Shown one piece after another: positions 1 to 6,300 of a DNA stretch of 6,789 nt (positions within the stretch are counted from its first letter, which is position 1; every line of letters begins with the position of its first letter). Location of the stretch: positions 1 to 6,789 of the forward strand of contig JAEWRF010000167.1 of NCBI GenBank assembly GCA_023460155.1, read 5' to 3'. The DNA comes from Bacillota bacterium (GTDB lineage Bacteria > Bacillota > Clostridia > Oscillospirales > Acutalibacteraceae). The notes beneath the pieces were generated by a model, which searched no databases, was not told the DNA's origin, and worked only from the letters and a program-made list of their open reading frames with translations. Position numbers and translations under genes: made by a program.

Positions 1-22
1 AATACGCAGTCTGCAGGATTAG
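1..22 (+). CDS. possible 3' tail of an upstream gene
   Basis: Reading from base 2 gives six codons (Ile-Arg-Ser-Leu-Gln-Asp) followed by TAG at 20-22, just before the pilT ribosome binding site. That is the layout expected if an upstream operon gene, commonly pilB in this kind of cluster, ends here. Six residues are too few to identify a family, and the pilT frame itself is also open to the window edge, so this is a weak call based on position alone. Confidence 0.25.
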
Positions 23-29
23 GAAGGAG
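21..29 (+). promoter_or_regulatory. ribosome binding site of pilT
   Basis: AGGAAGGAG lies 7 nt upstream of TTG at 37. No ATG, GTG or other TTG occurs in this frame between the window edge and 37, and the site has normal spacing. It therefore fixes the unusual TTG as the likely pilT start. Confidence 0.7.
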
Positions 30-36
30 CAAGCCT

Positions 37-1071
37 TTGGAATTTTCAGAATTGCTGAGGAGCGGCGTGGCCGCCCGTGCCTCCGACATTCACCTTGCCT
101 CGAACAACCGGCCCGCTTACCGCGTCAACGGCTCGATGCGCTTTCTGGAAGCGCCCGTCCTGAGGCCAGAGGAGGTCGCCGCAATGATCCGGCATTGCCT
201 CACCCCGGAAAAGTACGAGGAGTTTGAGCGGACGGGTGACGCCGACGCCTCGGCCGAGCTCGCCGGATGCGGCCGCTTCCGCGTGAACGCCATGCGGCAG
301 ACCCGCGGCCCGACACTGGTGCTGCGCGTTATCAATTCCTCCACCCCGGAAATTGCGGACCTGAGCCTTCCCGCATCCATCCGAAGAATTCTGGAGCTGA
401 GAGAAGGGCTCGTGCTGGTGACCGGCCCGACCGGAAGCGGCAAATCCACTACGCTGGCGGCGATCATTCACGAATACAACAAAACGCGCAGCAGCCACAT
501 CATCACGATTGAGGACCCCATCGAGTACCTGCACACGCCGATCCGCAGCATCATCAATCAGCGTGAGATCGGTGCGGACAGCGCTTCCTACGCACGCGCG
601 CTGAAGGCCGCCCTGCGTGAAGACCCCGATATAATTCTGGTCGGCGAGATGCGCGACCTTGAATCCATCGCAATCGCGATCACAGCGGCAGAAACCGGAC
701 ATCTGGTGCTTTCCACGCTGCACACCATCGGCGCGGCGAAAACGATCGACCGCCTGATCGACGTGTTCCCTCCGGAGCAGCAACAGCAAATCCGCGCACA
801 GCTTTCTCTGGTGCTGAAAAGCGTCGTCTCCCAGCGTCTTCTTCCCACGGCGGACGGCAAGGGCCGCGTCGCCGCGTTTGAAATGATGTTCGTCAACTCC
901 GCAATCAGCAATCTGATCCGGGAAGGCCGCACCGCGAATATCAGCCAGACGATTCAGACCGGAATGAATCAGGGCATGATCCCTCTTGAGCGGAGCATCG
1001 GCGATCTGCTCCGGGGCGGCGTCATTACGGCACAGACTGCCGCCGAATACACAGCCGAGCTGAACCGCTAA
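37..1071 (+). CDS. pilT: type IV pilus retraction ATPase PilT
   Basis: This is the hexameric AAA-like motor of the PilT/GspE secretion ATPase family. At the cytoplasmic base of the type IV pilus it hydrolyses ATP to depolymerise the pilus, which drives twitching and retraction. The 344-residue length is typical of PilT and shorter than PilB. The N-terminal half carries the family pattern ASDIHL (15-20). The ATPase core has Walker A GPTGSGKST (130-138), an Asp box TIEDPIE (157-163), a Walker B-like ILVGEMRD (200-207) and a His box GHLVLSTLHT (221-230). AISNLIRE (289-296) matches the C-terminal AIRNLIRE signature tied to retraction in PilT, with Ser for Arg. The start is TTG at 37, supported by AGGAAGGAG 7 nt upstream and by the usual distance to the ASD motif. 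pilC follows 31 bp later, so the two are probably co-transcribed from a promoter outside the window. A PilB-type extension motor is less likely because of the length and the AIRNLIRE-like motif. Confidence 0.95.
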   Translation: MEFSELLRSGVAARASDIHLASNNRPAYRVNGSMRFLEAPVLRPEEVAAMIRHCLTPEKYEEFERTGDADASAELAGCGRFRVNAMRQTRGPTLVLRVINSSTPEIADLSLPASIRRILELREGLVLVTGPTGSGKSTTLAAIIHEYNKTRSSHIITIEDPIEYLHTPIRSIINQREIGADSASYARALKAALREDPDIILVGEMRDLESIAIAITAAETGHLVLSTLHTIGAAKTIDRLIDVFPPEQQQQIRAQLSLVLKSVVSQRLLPTADGKGRVAAFEMMFVNSAISNLIREGRTANISQTIQTGMNQGMIPLERSIGDLLRGGVITAQTAAEYTAELNR

Positions 1072-1084
1072 GTGTTCTGGTGCC

Positions 1085-1094
1085 GGAAGGAGAG
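1085..1094 (+). promoter_or_regulatory. ribosome binding site of pilC
   Basis: GGAAGGAGAG lies in the 31-bp gap after the pilT stop, with its AAGGAG core 10 nt before TTG at 1103. It supports the TTG start, whose product begins MQYQYVAVNAKGK, the expected PilC N-terminus. Confidence 0.65.
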
Positions 1095-1102
1095 ATTCAT
1101 TT

Positions 1103-2347
1103 TTGCAGTATCAATACGTTGCCGTAAACGCAAAAGGCAAACGGTCCCGGGGTACCATCGCCGCCGACAACAAAGCCGAAGCCATCGCACTGCTGCAGAC
1201 GCAGGGACTGATGGCCCTGGAGCTGAACGGAAGCGCGGAAAAGAAGGAAACCTCGGGCTCCATCTGGCAGAGGGAAATCGGCTCATCCGACCCGCGCCGG
1301 GCAAAAATACCGAAAAAAAAGCTGCTGGTACTGATGCAGCAGATGGGAATCATGATGAAGGCGGGCGTATCGCTTTCTGCAGCGATGAACGTGTTGATCC
1401 GAGGCGAAAAGGATAAAAAGACCCGGAGGATCCTGTCGGAAATCAACGACGACCTTTACACGGGTACGCCGATTTCCGCCGCGATGGCAAAGTTCCGGGC
1501 TTTCCCGGAAATCACCGTGCACATCGTGCAGTCCGGAGAAGCAAACGGCCGCCTGGACACGGCCTTTGAGCGCTGCGCGGGAATTCTGGAAAAGGAAATC
1601 ACGATGTCCTCGAAGCTGCGCGGTGCGATGGGCTACCCGACGTTCCTTCTGTTTCTGACTCTGGGCCTCATCATTATCATGAACACGGCGGTGATTCCGA
1701 ATTTCGCCCTCGTATTCCAGCAGTTCGGCGCACAGCTGCCGCCCATCACGCGGTTTGTCATGGCGGTTTCGTCCTTTCTGATCACGAAATGGTATTGGAT
1801 CGTTCTGGCGGCTGCGGCACTGATTGTGACCTACCGGCTTCTGAAACGGGAGAACCACGATTTTGCCGTAGGAACGGATCGGCTGAAGCTTCGGCTGCCC
1901 GGCCTTGGCCGGCTGCTCCGGGAATCCTATGTTGCGCGCTTTTGCCGCATCCTGTCCTCTCTGGTGGAAGCGGGCGTGGATATTGTGCATTCGCTTGAGA
2001 TTGCAAGGGACGTGATCCCGAACCGCTATATGCAGGAAGGCATCAGCGAGGTTGCCGGCGAGGTCCGCGTCGGTTCCTCCATCAGCGCGTCTATGGCGAA
2101 ATTCCCGGCATTTGACCCTCTGCTTGTTTCCATGGTACAGATCGGCGAGGAATCCGGGATGCTGTTCGAAACAATGGACAAGATGGCGACACTTTATGAG
2201 GAACAGACCGATGCGTCCACCAAGCGGTTCATTTCCATGCTGGAGCCTGCCATGACCATTCTGATCGCTTTGGTCGTCGGAACCGTGGTCATTTCCATCG
2301 TCATGCCGATGTTCGGTATGTACAGCGTGGTAGCAGGGAGCAAATAA
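1103..2347 (+). CDS. pilC: type IV pilus inner-membrane platform protein PilC
   Basis: PilC/GspF-family polytopic membrane protein that forms the platform on which pilins are assembled and removed, and that couples to the PilB and PilT motors. At 414 residues it is about the usual 400. It begins with the small N-terminal region typical of the family (YQYVAVNAKGKRSRGTI, 3-19). Two T2SSF cytoplasmic repeats follow, at about 72-200 and 275-400. Each has the same internal pattern, seen as GTPISAAMAKF then VQSGEANGRL (121-150) and GSSISASMAKF then VQIGEESGML (324-353). Predicted membrane segments are at about 178-198, 227-246 and 382-405, which is the expected three-helix topology. The start is TTG with a good ribosome binding site. 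It sits 31 bp after pilT and is the last gene of the plus-strand operon, because the next gene is convergent. GspF of a type II secretion system is the alternative, but the PilT neighbour favours the pilus. Confidence 0.93.
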   Translation: MQYQYVAVNAKGKRSRGTIAADNKAEAIALLQTQGLMALELNGSAEKKETSGSIWQREIGSSDPRRAKIPKKKLLVLMQQMGIMMKAGVSLSAAMNVLIRGEKDKKTRRILSEINDDLYTGTPISAAMAKFRAFPEITVHIVQSGEANGRLDTAFERCAGILEKEITMSSKLRGAMGYPTFLLFLTLGLIIIMNTAVIPNFALVFQQFGAQLPPITRFVMAVSSFLITKWYWIVLAAAALIVTYRLLKRENHDFAVGTDRLKLRLPGLGRLLRESYVARFCRILSSLVEAGVDIVHSLEIARDVIPNRYMQEGISEVAGEVRVGSSISASMAKFPAFDPLLVSMVQIGEESGMLFETMDKMATLYEEQTDASTKRFISMLEPAMTILIALVVGTVVISIVMPMFGMYSVVAGSK

Positions 2348-2377
2348 AAGAGGCGCAGGGAAGCCTCCCCGCGCCTC
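2342..2377 (-). terminator. intrinsic terminator of the minus-strand transglutaminase-like gene
   Basis: A 7-bp GC-rich stem pairs 2350-2356 with 2371-2377 (GAGGCGC/GCGCCTC). After one A-C mismatch it continues with three GC pairs (2358-2360 with 2367-2369) around a 6-nt loop. Read on the minus strand it is followed directly by TTTTATTT (2349-2342), a normal U-tract. On the plus strand the hairpin comes 2 nt after the pilC stop but is followed by AGACCGCC, so it is a poor terminator for pilC. It lies about 105 nt past the stop of the minus-strand gene. Confidence 0.7.
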
Positions 2378-2380
2378 AGA

Positions 2381-2482
2381 CCGCCTGCCTTGACCTGCAC
2401 GGTTTTAGGCGGCCTAATGTTTACCGACAAGTTCCTGTGCAGAGAAACCATCTCTGCACAGGATCCGTACTCGATCGGTCCA
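2381..2482. other. convergent intergenic region with extra dyads
   Basis: This is the gap between pilC and the convergent minus-strand gene. Besides the flanking hairpins it contains CCGCCT (2381-2386) that can pair with AGGCGG (2407-2412), and the overlapping small dyad TTAGG-CGG-CCTAA around 2405-2417. No convincing coding sequence or promoter is visible. Confidence 0.4.
2434..2462. repeat. perfect 12-bp inverted repeat (hairpin)
   Basis: CCTGTGCAGAGA (2434-2445) is the exact reverse complement of 2451-2462, with a 5-nt AACCA loop. It begins 20 bases beyond the stop of the minus-strand gene and is followed by a T-run on neither strand. It could block pilC readthrough, stabilise the 3' end of the minus-strand mRNA, or be a dispersed palindromic element. 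The sequence alone does not decide between these. Confidence 0.75.
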
Positions 2483-3889
2483 TTACTGATAGGCTACGCA
2501 GACCTCAAGCCCGCGGTTCGCCTGATCCACCACATAGGAAGCCGAGCTCAGCGTTTTCCCGGCAGCTTGAGTGGCTTCTTTCAGGTATGTGTTCATTTTA
2601 TAGGGTGCGGCTTTCACAAGACCGTTCACCACGGTGGTGAAATTGCTGCTTGCGTCGATATAAAATGCCAGAACCGTGTCGCCGCTCTGAAGCTCCGAGG
2701 CCATTTTCCGGACGATTGTGCTGTCGCCCGAGGTGCCGAGGTCTTTGACCGCGATGCCTTTTTCGATATAGTAATTGGCTTTTGTTGCGGTACATGCCGG
2801 GAGAAACAGATTGAACTGCGAACTTCCGGAAAGAATCTGCTGATCCGTCAGCTTAGTTGCCGCCGGCGCAATGCTCCGGGTCTGGCTGATGACCTTATCG
2901 GTAATATTAAAATAGTTGTAAACCGGCTGTGAGCCGTCGCACCATGTGAGATCAATGTGATACCAGCTTCCGTCGATGTTGACCGCATCCCACATATGAC
3001 CGACCCCGGCGCTGATTCCGCGGATCAGAGTGCACGGGATGCCGGCATAACTGCACAGCAGCTGCATGGAACGGGAATAGCCTTCGCAGACCACCTTTCC
3101 GTCCGTAAGCGCGCCGTAAGCGGTGAAAGCCTGCCACAGACTGGTATCCTGCGCAGCAGCCGTGTTATAGCTGCAGCTTTTTACAATCGTATCATACAGA
3201 TACTCTTCCCGGTCGAACTGACTCAGCCCCGCCGGCATGGCGCCGATGATTGACTGAACCTTGTCACTCATCTCTTGGATGGCCGCGTTGCAGTCCTCAA
3301 GAGAGAGATAGGAATACATCTGCAGCACGGTTTCACCGCCGCGGTAACCAAAGGAGTAAGCGTTGCAAAGCCAGAACACCTGTGGGTTATCGTTGGAATA
3401 GGCCATGACGGTTTTTTCAATCTGGGCCTTGGAAAGGGTCTGTGAAATTGAAATCTGACCCAGCGGATAGTAACCGCCCACCGACTCGTCGGCAATCTGG
3501 TAAACCCCTCCGTCGATAAAATCATACAAGGTTCTTTCCGCATCGGAGGTCAAAGCCTGGTAGCCGCTCCGCTGTGTAACATACTCATAGCCGCCGGATC
3601 CCGCCGCTTCGCTTCTGGTCAGACTGCGGCGAGTAAGGCCGGAAGTCACCGCATTCGTAGCGACCGCACTGATGGCCTGAAGCTCCGTCCGGGTGATTTT
3701 CGGATCCTTCGCAATCGGCTGCAGAGACTGCGAAAGGGAAATTGACCCGGTGGAAAACGAAGTCGCCTGAACCGGCTCAAAAGAGAACGGGGCAGCCGGC
3801 AGGGAGGCGGCCGGCGCTGCCAGGAGCAGTGCCGCAAGCAATCCGACCGCAGCGGAACGAATTCTTTGACTGTAACGATTCCTCTTCAT
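2483..3889 (-). CDS. secreted transglutaminase-like (papain-fold) protein
   Basis: Exported protein of 468 residues with a transglutaminase-like core. Bacterial members are usually cysteine proteases, peptidases or protein cross-linkers at the cell surface; the substrate is unknown here. The N-terminus is a clear signal peptide: basic MKRNRYSQRIR, a hydrophobic stretch at about 14-26 and small-residue cleavage sites around ASLPA-AP near 34. There is no lipobox. The core lies at about 230-325, with catalytic Cys268 in KVVCEGYS, His298 in GHMWDAV and Asp313 in WYHIDLTW, so the triad is intact. About 150 residues after the core, with LPACTATKANYY near 363-374, form a separate C-terminal region that I recall beside clostridial transglutaminase domains. 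The start is taken as ATG 3889. An in-frame TTG at 3907 would overlap the GGAGG at 3905-3901, which should serve as the ribosome binding site. It is monocistronic and convergent to pilC, with its own extended -10 promoter and terminator. Confidence 0.88.
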   Translation of the reverse strand: MKRNRYSQRIRSAAVGLLAALLLAAPAASLPAAPFSFEPVQATSFSTGSISLSQSLQPIAKDPKITRTELQAISAVATNAVTSGLTRRSLTRSEAAGSGGYEYVTQRSGYQALTSDAERTLYDFIDGGVYQIADESVGGYYPLGQISISQTLSKAQIEKTVMAYSNDNPQVFWLCNAYSFGYRGGETVLQMYSYLSLEDCNAAIQEMSDKVQSIIGAMPAGLSQFDREEYLYDTIVKSCSYNTAAAQDTSLWQAFTAYGALTDGKVVCEGYSRSMQLLCSYAGIPCTLIRGISAGVGHMWDAVNIDGSWYHIDLTWCDGSQPVYNYFNITDKVISQTRSIAPAATKLTDQQILSGSSQFNLFLPACTATKANYYIEKGIAVKDLGTSGDSTIVRKMASELQSGDTVLAFYIDASSNFTTVVNGLVKAAPYKMNTYLKEATQAAGKTLSSASYVVDQANRGLEVCVAYQ

Positions 3890-3900
3890 TTCATGAAAAT

Positions 3901-3905
3901 CCTCC
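3901..3905 (-). promoter_or_regulatory. ribosome binding site deciding the start of the transglutaminase-like gene
   Basis: The minus strand reads GGAGG here, 11 nt before ATG at 3889. A longer frame would begin with TTG at 3907-3905, which overlaps these bases, so that start would have no site of its own. Another ATG at 3894 is out of frame. The spacing is a little long but acceptable. Confidence 0.6.
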
Positions 3906-3946
3906 AAAACGGTTATTTTCCCTGGAAAAGCAGATCTTTCCTTATA

Positions 3947-3955
3947 ATTATACCA
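3947..3955 (-). promoter_or_regulatory. extended -10 promoter of the transglutaminase-like gene
   Basis: The minus strand reads TGGTATAAT, a perfect extended -10 element. No good -35 hexamer is seen 16-18 nt upstream, as is common for extended -10 promoters. Transcription would begin near 3940, giving a leader of about 50 nt before the ATG at 3889, too short for most riboswitches. Confidence 0.6.
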
Positions 3956-4024
3956 TAACCTTACTCCTGCTTTATGAAAAAAAAATTAAAATTGCAGGGT
4001 CCACGGATTGTTTTGGAAACATAA

Positions 4025-4046
4025 AAAATAATTTCAATATTATTTT
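4025..4046. repeat. AT-rich 8-bp inverted repeat upstream of the c-di-GMP enzyme gene
   Basis: AAAATAAT (4025-4032) and ATTATTTT (4039-4046) are exact reverse complements separated by 6 nt, a 22-bp dyad of operator-like size. Low-complexity AT sequence makes chance dyads common, so a binding-site role is only a possibility. Confidence 0.35.
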
Positions 4047-4103
4047 CTAAAATATCAATTGTGTTAATATGTAGTATACTAAAAATCTGATATATTTTAG
4101 AAA
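4044..4103. repeat. 12-bp inverted repeat flanking a possible promoter
   Basis: TTTCTAAAATAT (4044-4055) is the exact reverse complement of 4092-4103. The arms are separated by 36 nt, and imperfect matching extends slightly further on the inner side with a 2-nt shift. The spacer contains TATACT (4075-4080), a plausible -10 for the downstream gene but without a good -35 at the right distance. The arms could be paired operator sites about 48 bp apart centre to centre. The AT-rich background lowers confidence. Confidence 0.4.
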
Positions 4104-4115
4104 TTTTTATACACT

Positions 4116-5864
4116 ATGACGGACGTCGACAGAATGGGGTTTTCTGCTATGAAAAAGCGCTCGAAAAGGCAATTGCTGATTTATCTGGCGGTCCTTACGA
4201 TTACCTTTGCCGCAAATTTGATCTGCCTGAGAAACGGGATTACGGATATATTTCAGCATCTGTATTATCTTCCGATTCTTCTCGGAGTGTTTTTTTACGA
4301 CAAGACGGGGGTTCTGCTCGCCGCCATCACTTCTTTTCTCTATCTTCTTTCTGTTGTGGCCTTACAGAATAATCCCAGTGCCGTCACCGCCGCCATGATC
4401 CGCAGTCTGATTCTGTTCGCCATAGCCATTCTGGTTTATACCCTCCTGAAACGCAACAGGGAGCAGGAGAAGGAGCTTTTCCGGAAAAAGATGTGGCTGG
4501 AAACGACGCTTCTGTCCATCGGCGAAGGGGTCGTCGTGACGGACAACGACGACGTAATTCAGATGAGCAACCGGGAGGCGCTGATGATCACCGGCCTGAA
4601 GGAAGCGGATGTGCACGGAAAAAAATTCGCCGACGCATACCCGATGACCTTTTCTTCCCCGAACACGCCGCTCGAAGGAGAGGACCGCACAAGCTATGCC
4701 TACGAAGGCGTCTACATTTCCCCGGAAGGGCAGCGGAAAGAACTGGACCTGCGCGTCTCCTCCATCCTGTTTCGGGGAAAGGAATGTCTGGGCAGTGTCA
4801 TCGTGTTCCGCGATGTCACCGAACGGAACCGAATCGAAACGGAAAACCGGTACCTCACTTATCATGACAAGCTGACTGGCCTATACAACCGCCGATTCTT
4901 TGAAGAGGAATCCAAGCGGCTGGATGTTGAGAGAAATCTCCCCATTTCCATCGTGGTCGGAGATGTAAACGGTCTGAAACTGATTAACGATGTATTCGGT
5001 CATCTTTCCGGCGACCATTTGCTGACCGCGGCCGGAGACGCGGTTAAGAGCGTATGCCGAAAAGAAGACATCGCGGCGCGCTGGGGCGGCGACGAGTATA
5101 TCATTTTTCTTCCCCGCACCGGATCGGTGGATTCGGAGAAAATTGCGGAACGCATCCGGGAAAAGTGCCGCGGAATGCAGATCAACGGAGTCGCTCTTTC
5201 CATTGCGCTCGGCTGCGCGACCAAGGTTGTACCGGAGGATAATCTGTCCTCCGTCATCAAGCGGGCCGACGATTCCATGTATCAAGTCAAGCTGGTCGAG
5301 GGCAAGAGCATGAAAAATCACGCGGTGCAGTCCATTCTGAGCACTCTGTATGAAAGCGTGGAAACAGAGGAGGTTCATTCCCAACGCGTGAGCAGGTTCT
5401 GCGAGCTCCTTGCCGGAGCCCTCCGGCTGGGCCGCCTGGAAACCTCGGAACTGAGTTTGACCGGTAAGATTCACGATATCGGCAAAGTAGCGCTGGACCG
5501 GAATATTCTCAACAAACCGGGAAGGCTTACGCCGGAAGAATATGAAGCCGTCAAGCAGCACTCCTTGAAGGGATACAACATTCTGCATGCCTCCGTCGAT
5601 CTTTCGCATCTGGCGAACTATGTTCTTTACCATCATGAGCGTTGGGACGGAACAGGGTACCCCTCCGGCCTGAAAGGAACGTCCATTCCGCTGTTTTCCC
5701 GTATTCTCACCGTGGCCGACGCCTACGAAGCACTGACCGGAAGACGGCCTTACCGCGATCCGGTCAGCAAAGAGGATGCCCTGCGGGAAATTCAGCGGTG
5801 CTCCGGCAGCCAGTTTGACCCCGCCGTCGTTGACGCGCTGATGTCGGTTCAGGAAAAACTCTGA
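4116..5864 (+). CDS. membrane PAS-GGDEF-HD-GYP protein: c-di-GMP synthase and phosphodiesterase
   Basis: Membrane-anchored signalling protein of up to 582 residues predicted to make c-di-GMP from two GTP (GGDEF) and to hydrolyse it (HD-GYP). Four hydrophobic segments lie at about 19-38, 46-60, 63-83 and 91-111. A PAS-like sensor follows at about 124-237 (TLLSIGEGVVVTDNDD to VIVFRDVTERN). The GGDEF domain spans about 248-400, with metal-site D283 in GDVNGLKLIND, signature GGDEY (324-328, Tyr for the usual Phe), and a product-inhibition I-site RKED (315-318) exactly five residues upstream. The HD-GYP domain spans about 405-582, with H421, H453-D454 in HDIGK, H482, H506-H507, the GYP motif at 514-516 and D535 in VADAYEAL. 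All key residues of both domains are present. The start is uncertain: ATG 4116 is the outer limit but lacks a ribosome binding site, while ATG 4149 gives a basic N-terminus (MKKRSKRQLL) behind GGGG and may be the true start. It appears monocistronic. Confidence 0.93.
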   Translation: MTDVDRMGFSAMKKRSKRQLLIYLAVLTITFAANLICLRNGITDIFQHLYYLPILLGVFFYDKTGVLLAAITSFLYLLSVVALQNNPSAVTAAMIRSLILFAIAILVYTLLKRNREQEKELFRKKMWLETTLLSIGEGVVVTDNDDVIQMSNREALMITGLKEADVHGKKFADAYPMTFSSPNTPLEGEDRTSYAYEGVYISPEGQRKELDLRVSSILFRGKECLGSVIVFRDVTERNRIETENRYLTYHDKLTGLYNRRFFEEESKRLDVERNLPISIVVGDVNGLKLINDVFGHLSGDHLLTAAGDAVKSVCRKEDIAARWGGDEYIIFLPRTGSVDSEKIAERIREKCRGMQINGVALSIALGCATKVVPEDNLSSVIKRADDSMYQVKLVEGKSMKNHAVQSILSTLYESVETEEVHSQRVSRFCELLAGALRLGRLETSELSLTGKIHDIGKVALDRNILNKPGRLTPEEYEAVKQHSLKGYNILHASVDLSHLANYVLYHHERWDGTGYPSGLKGTSIPLFSRILTVADAYEALTGRRPYRDPVSKEDALREIQRCSGSQFDPAVVDALMSVQEKL

Positions 5865-5891
5865 TTCGTCCGGATTCGACTTTTTTCTCTA
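5865..5891 (+). other. short gap after the c-di-GMP enzyme gene, T-run without a clear stem
   Basis: A run of six T (5881-5886) follows the stop by 16 nt. The preceding bases contain only the palindrome TCCGGA and a direct repeat of GATTCG, not a convincing stem. Termination here is possible but unproven, and the next unit has its own promoter. Confidence 0.3.
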
Positions 5892-5920
5892 TTGAAATTA
5901 AATCCATCCCGCATTATACT
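5892..5920 (+). promoter_or_regulatory. sigma-A type promoter of the small protein gene
   Basis: TTGAAA (5892-5897) and TATACT (5915-5920) are separated by exactly 17 nt, each one mismatch from consensus. Transcription should begin near 5927, which leaves about 50 nt of leader before ATG 5977. Confidence 0.75.
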
Positions 5921-5976
5921 TTATAAGTGGCAGCGGAATGGATTTTATTTGTTGTGAAAAGAAAGAAAGTGTTGAA

Positions 5977-6231
5977 ATGCAAAGAATCATAGTGTCTTTG
6001 GACTCGATCAAGCAGAAACTGACTGAAATTGAAAAAGACGATATGGAATTTATCGAGCTTAATATTGTCCCCAGCCAGACGGACAACCGCTACATATCCC
6101 CGGCCTTTCTTCATCTGGACGGTGTTTCCAAAAACGGAGCCCACAAGGACTACGAAAGCATTGACGCCCGCCAGCCGCAGGAAAGCGCGCCCCGCCGGTA
6201 TCATCCGGTTCTCGTTCCTCTGAACTTCTGA
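5977..6231 (+). CDS. small protein of unknown function (84 residues)
   Basis: I do not recognise this protein. It is soluble by appearance, with no signal peptide, membrane helix or CxxC motif. The first 30 residues (MQRIIVSLDSIKQKLTEIEK and on) look helical and charged. The middle has a run with the texture of a conserved segment, NIVPSQTDNRYISPAFLHLD (29-48), and the C-terminus is rich in Pro, Arg and Gln. A near-consensus promoter upstream and a strong terminator downstream make it a stand-alone transcription unit, which argues that it is real. ATG 5977 is preferred: AAAGAAAG at 5962-5969 sits 7 nt before it. An in-frame ATG at 5938 would add 13 residues but would leave only about 11 nt of leader after the predicted transcription start. 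Its plus-strand neighbours suggest no role. Confidence 0.65.
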   Translation: MQRIIVSLDSIKQKLTEIEKDDMEFIELNIVPSQTDNRYISPAFLHLDGVSKNGAHKDYESIDARQPQESAPRRYHPVLVPLNF

Positions 6232-6240
6232 AACAAACAT

Positions 6241-6300
6241 GTTCGGTAATGCCCCGCTGCCAGCGAACCGGGCTCAGGGAATGCTTCCCCGGTTTAAACT
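6241..6300 (+). other. structured 3' region before the terminator
   Basis: CGCT/AGCG (6255-6258 with 6262-6265) abuts a 7-bp stem AACCGGG/CCCGGTT (6266-6272 with 6288-6294). GTTCG (6241-6245) can alternatively pair with CGAAC (6264-6268), and GGGAA/TTCCC (6277-6281 with 6285-6289) offers another fold inside the loop. The chain of hairpins leads straight into the terminator. It may be just a structured 3' UTR or the body of a small RNA; I do not recognise a known riboswitch or RNA family. Confidence 0.4.

Noticed and set aside
46..789. 247-codon open frame on the minus strand
   Set aside because: It lies wholly inside pilT, has no family resemblance, is rich in Arg, Gly and His as expected of a shadow frame in GC-rich DNA, and has no separate promoter or spacing.
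1283..1990. 235-codon open frame on the minus strand
   Set aside because: It is antisense to pilC, which has clear family features over the whole stretch; the composition is that of a shadow frame.
2390..2932. 180-codon open frame on the plus strand
   Set aside because: It is antisense to the C-terminal part of the transglutaminase-like gene and runs through the 12-bp hairpin; no domain or ribosome binding site is evident.
3890..4115. c-di-GMP riboswitch in the divergent gap
   Set aside because: Considered because of the neighbouring enzyme and pilus genes. The minus-strand leader is only about 50 nt, and the plus-strand side is AT-rich without the conserved GC-rich junctions of either c-di-GMP riboswitch class.
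4881..5636. 251-codon open frame on the minus strand
   Set aside because: It is a shadow of the GGDEF and HD-GYP coding sequence, whose motifs are unmistakable on the plus strand.
5865..5890. Intrinsic terminator after the c-di-GMP enzyme gene
   Set aside because: Six T are present, but the preceding bases give only a 6-bp palindrome and a direct repeat, not a stable stem.
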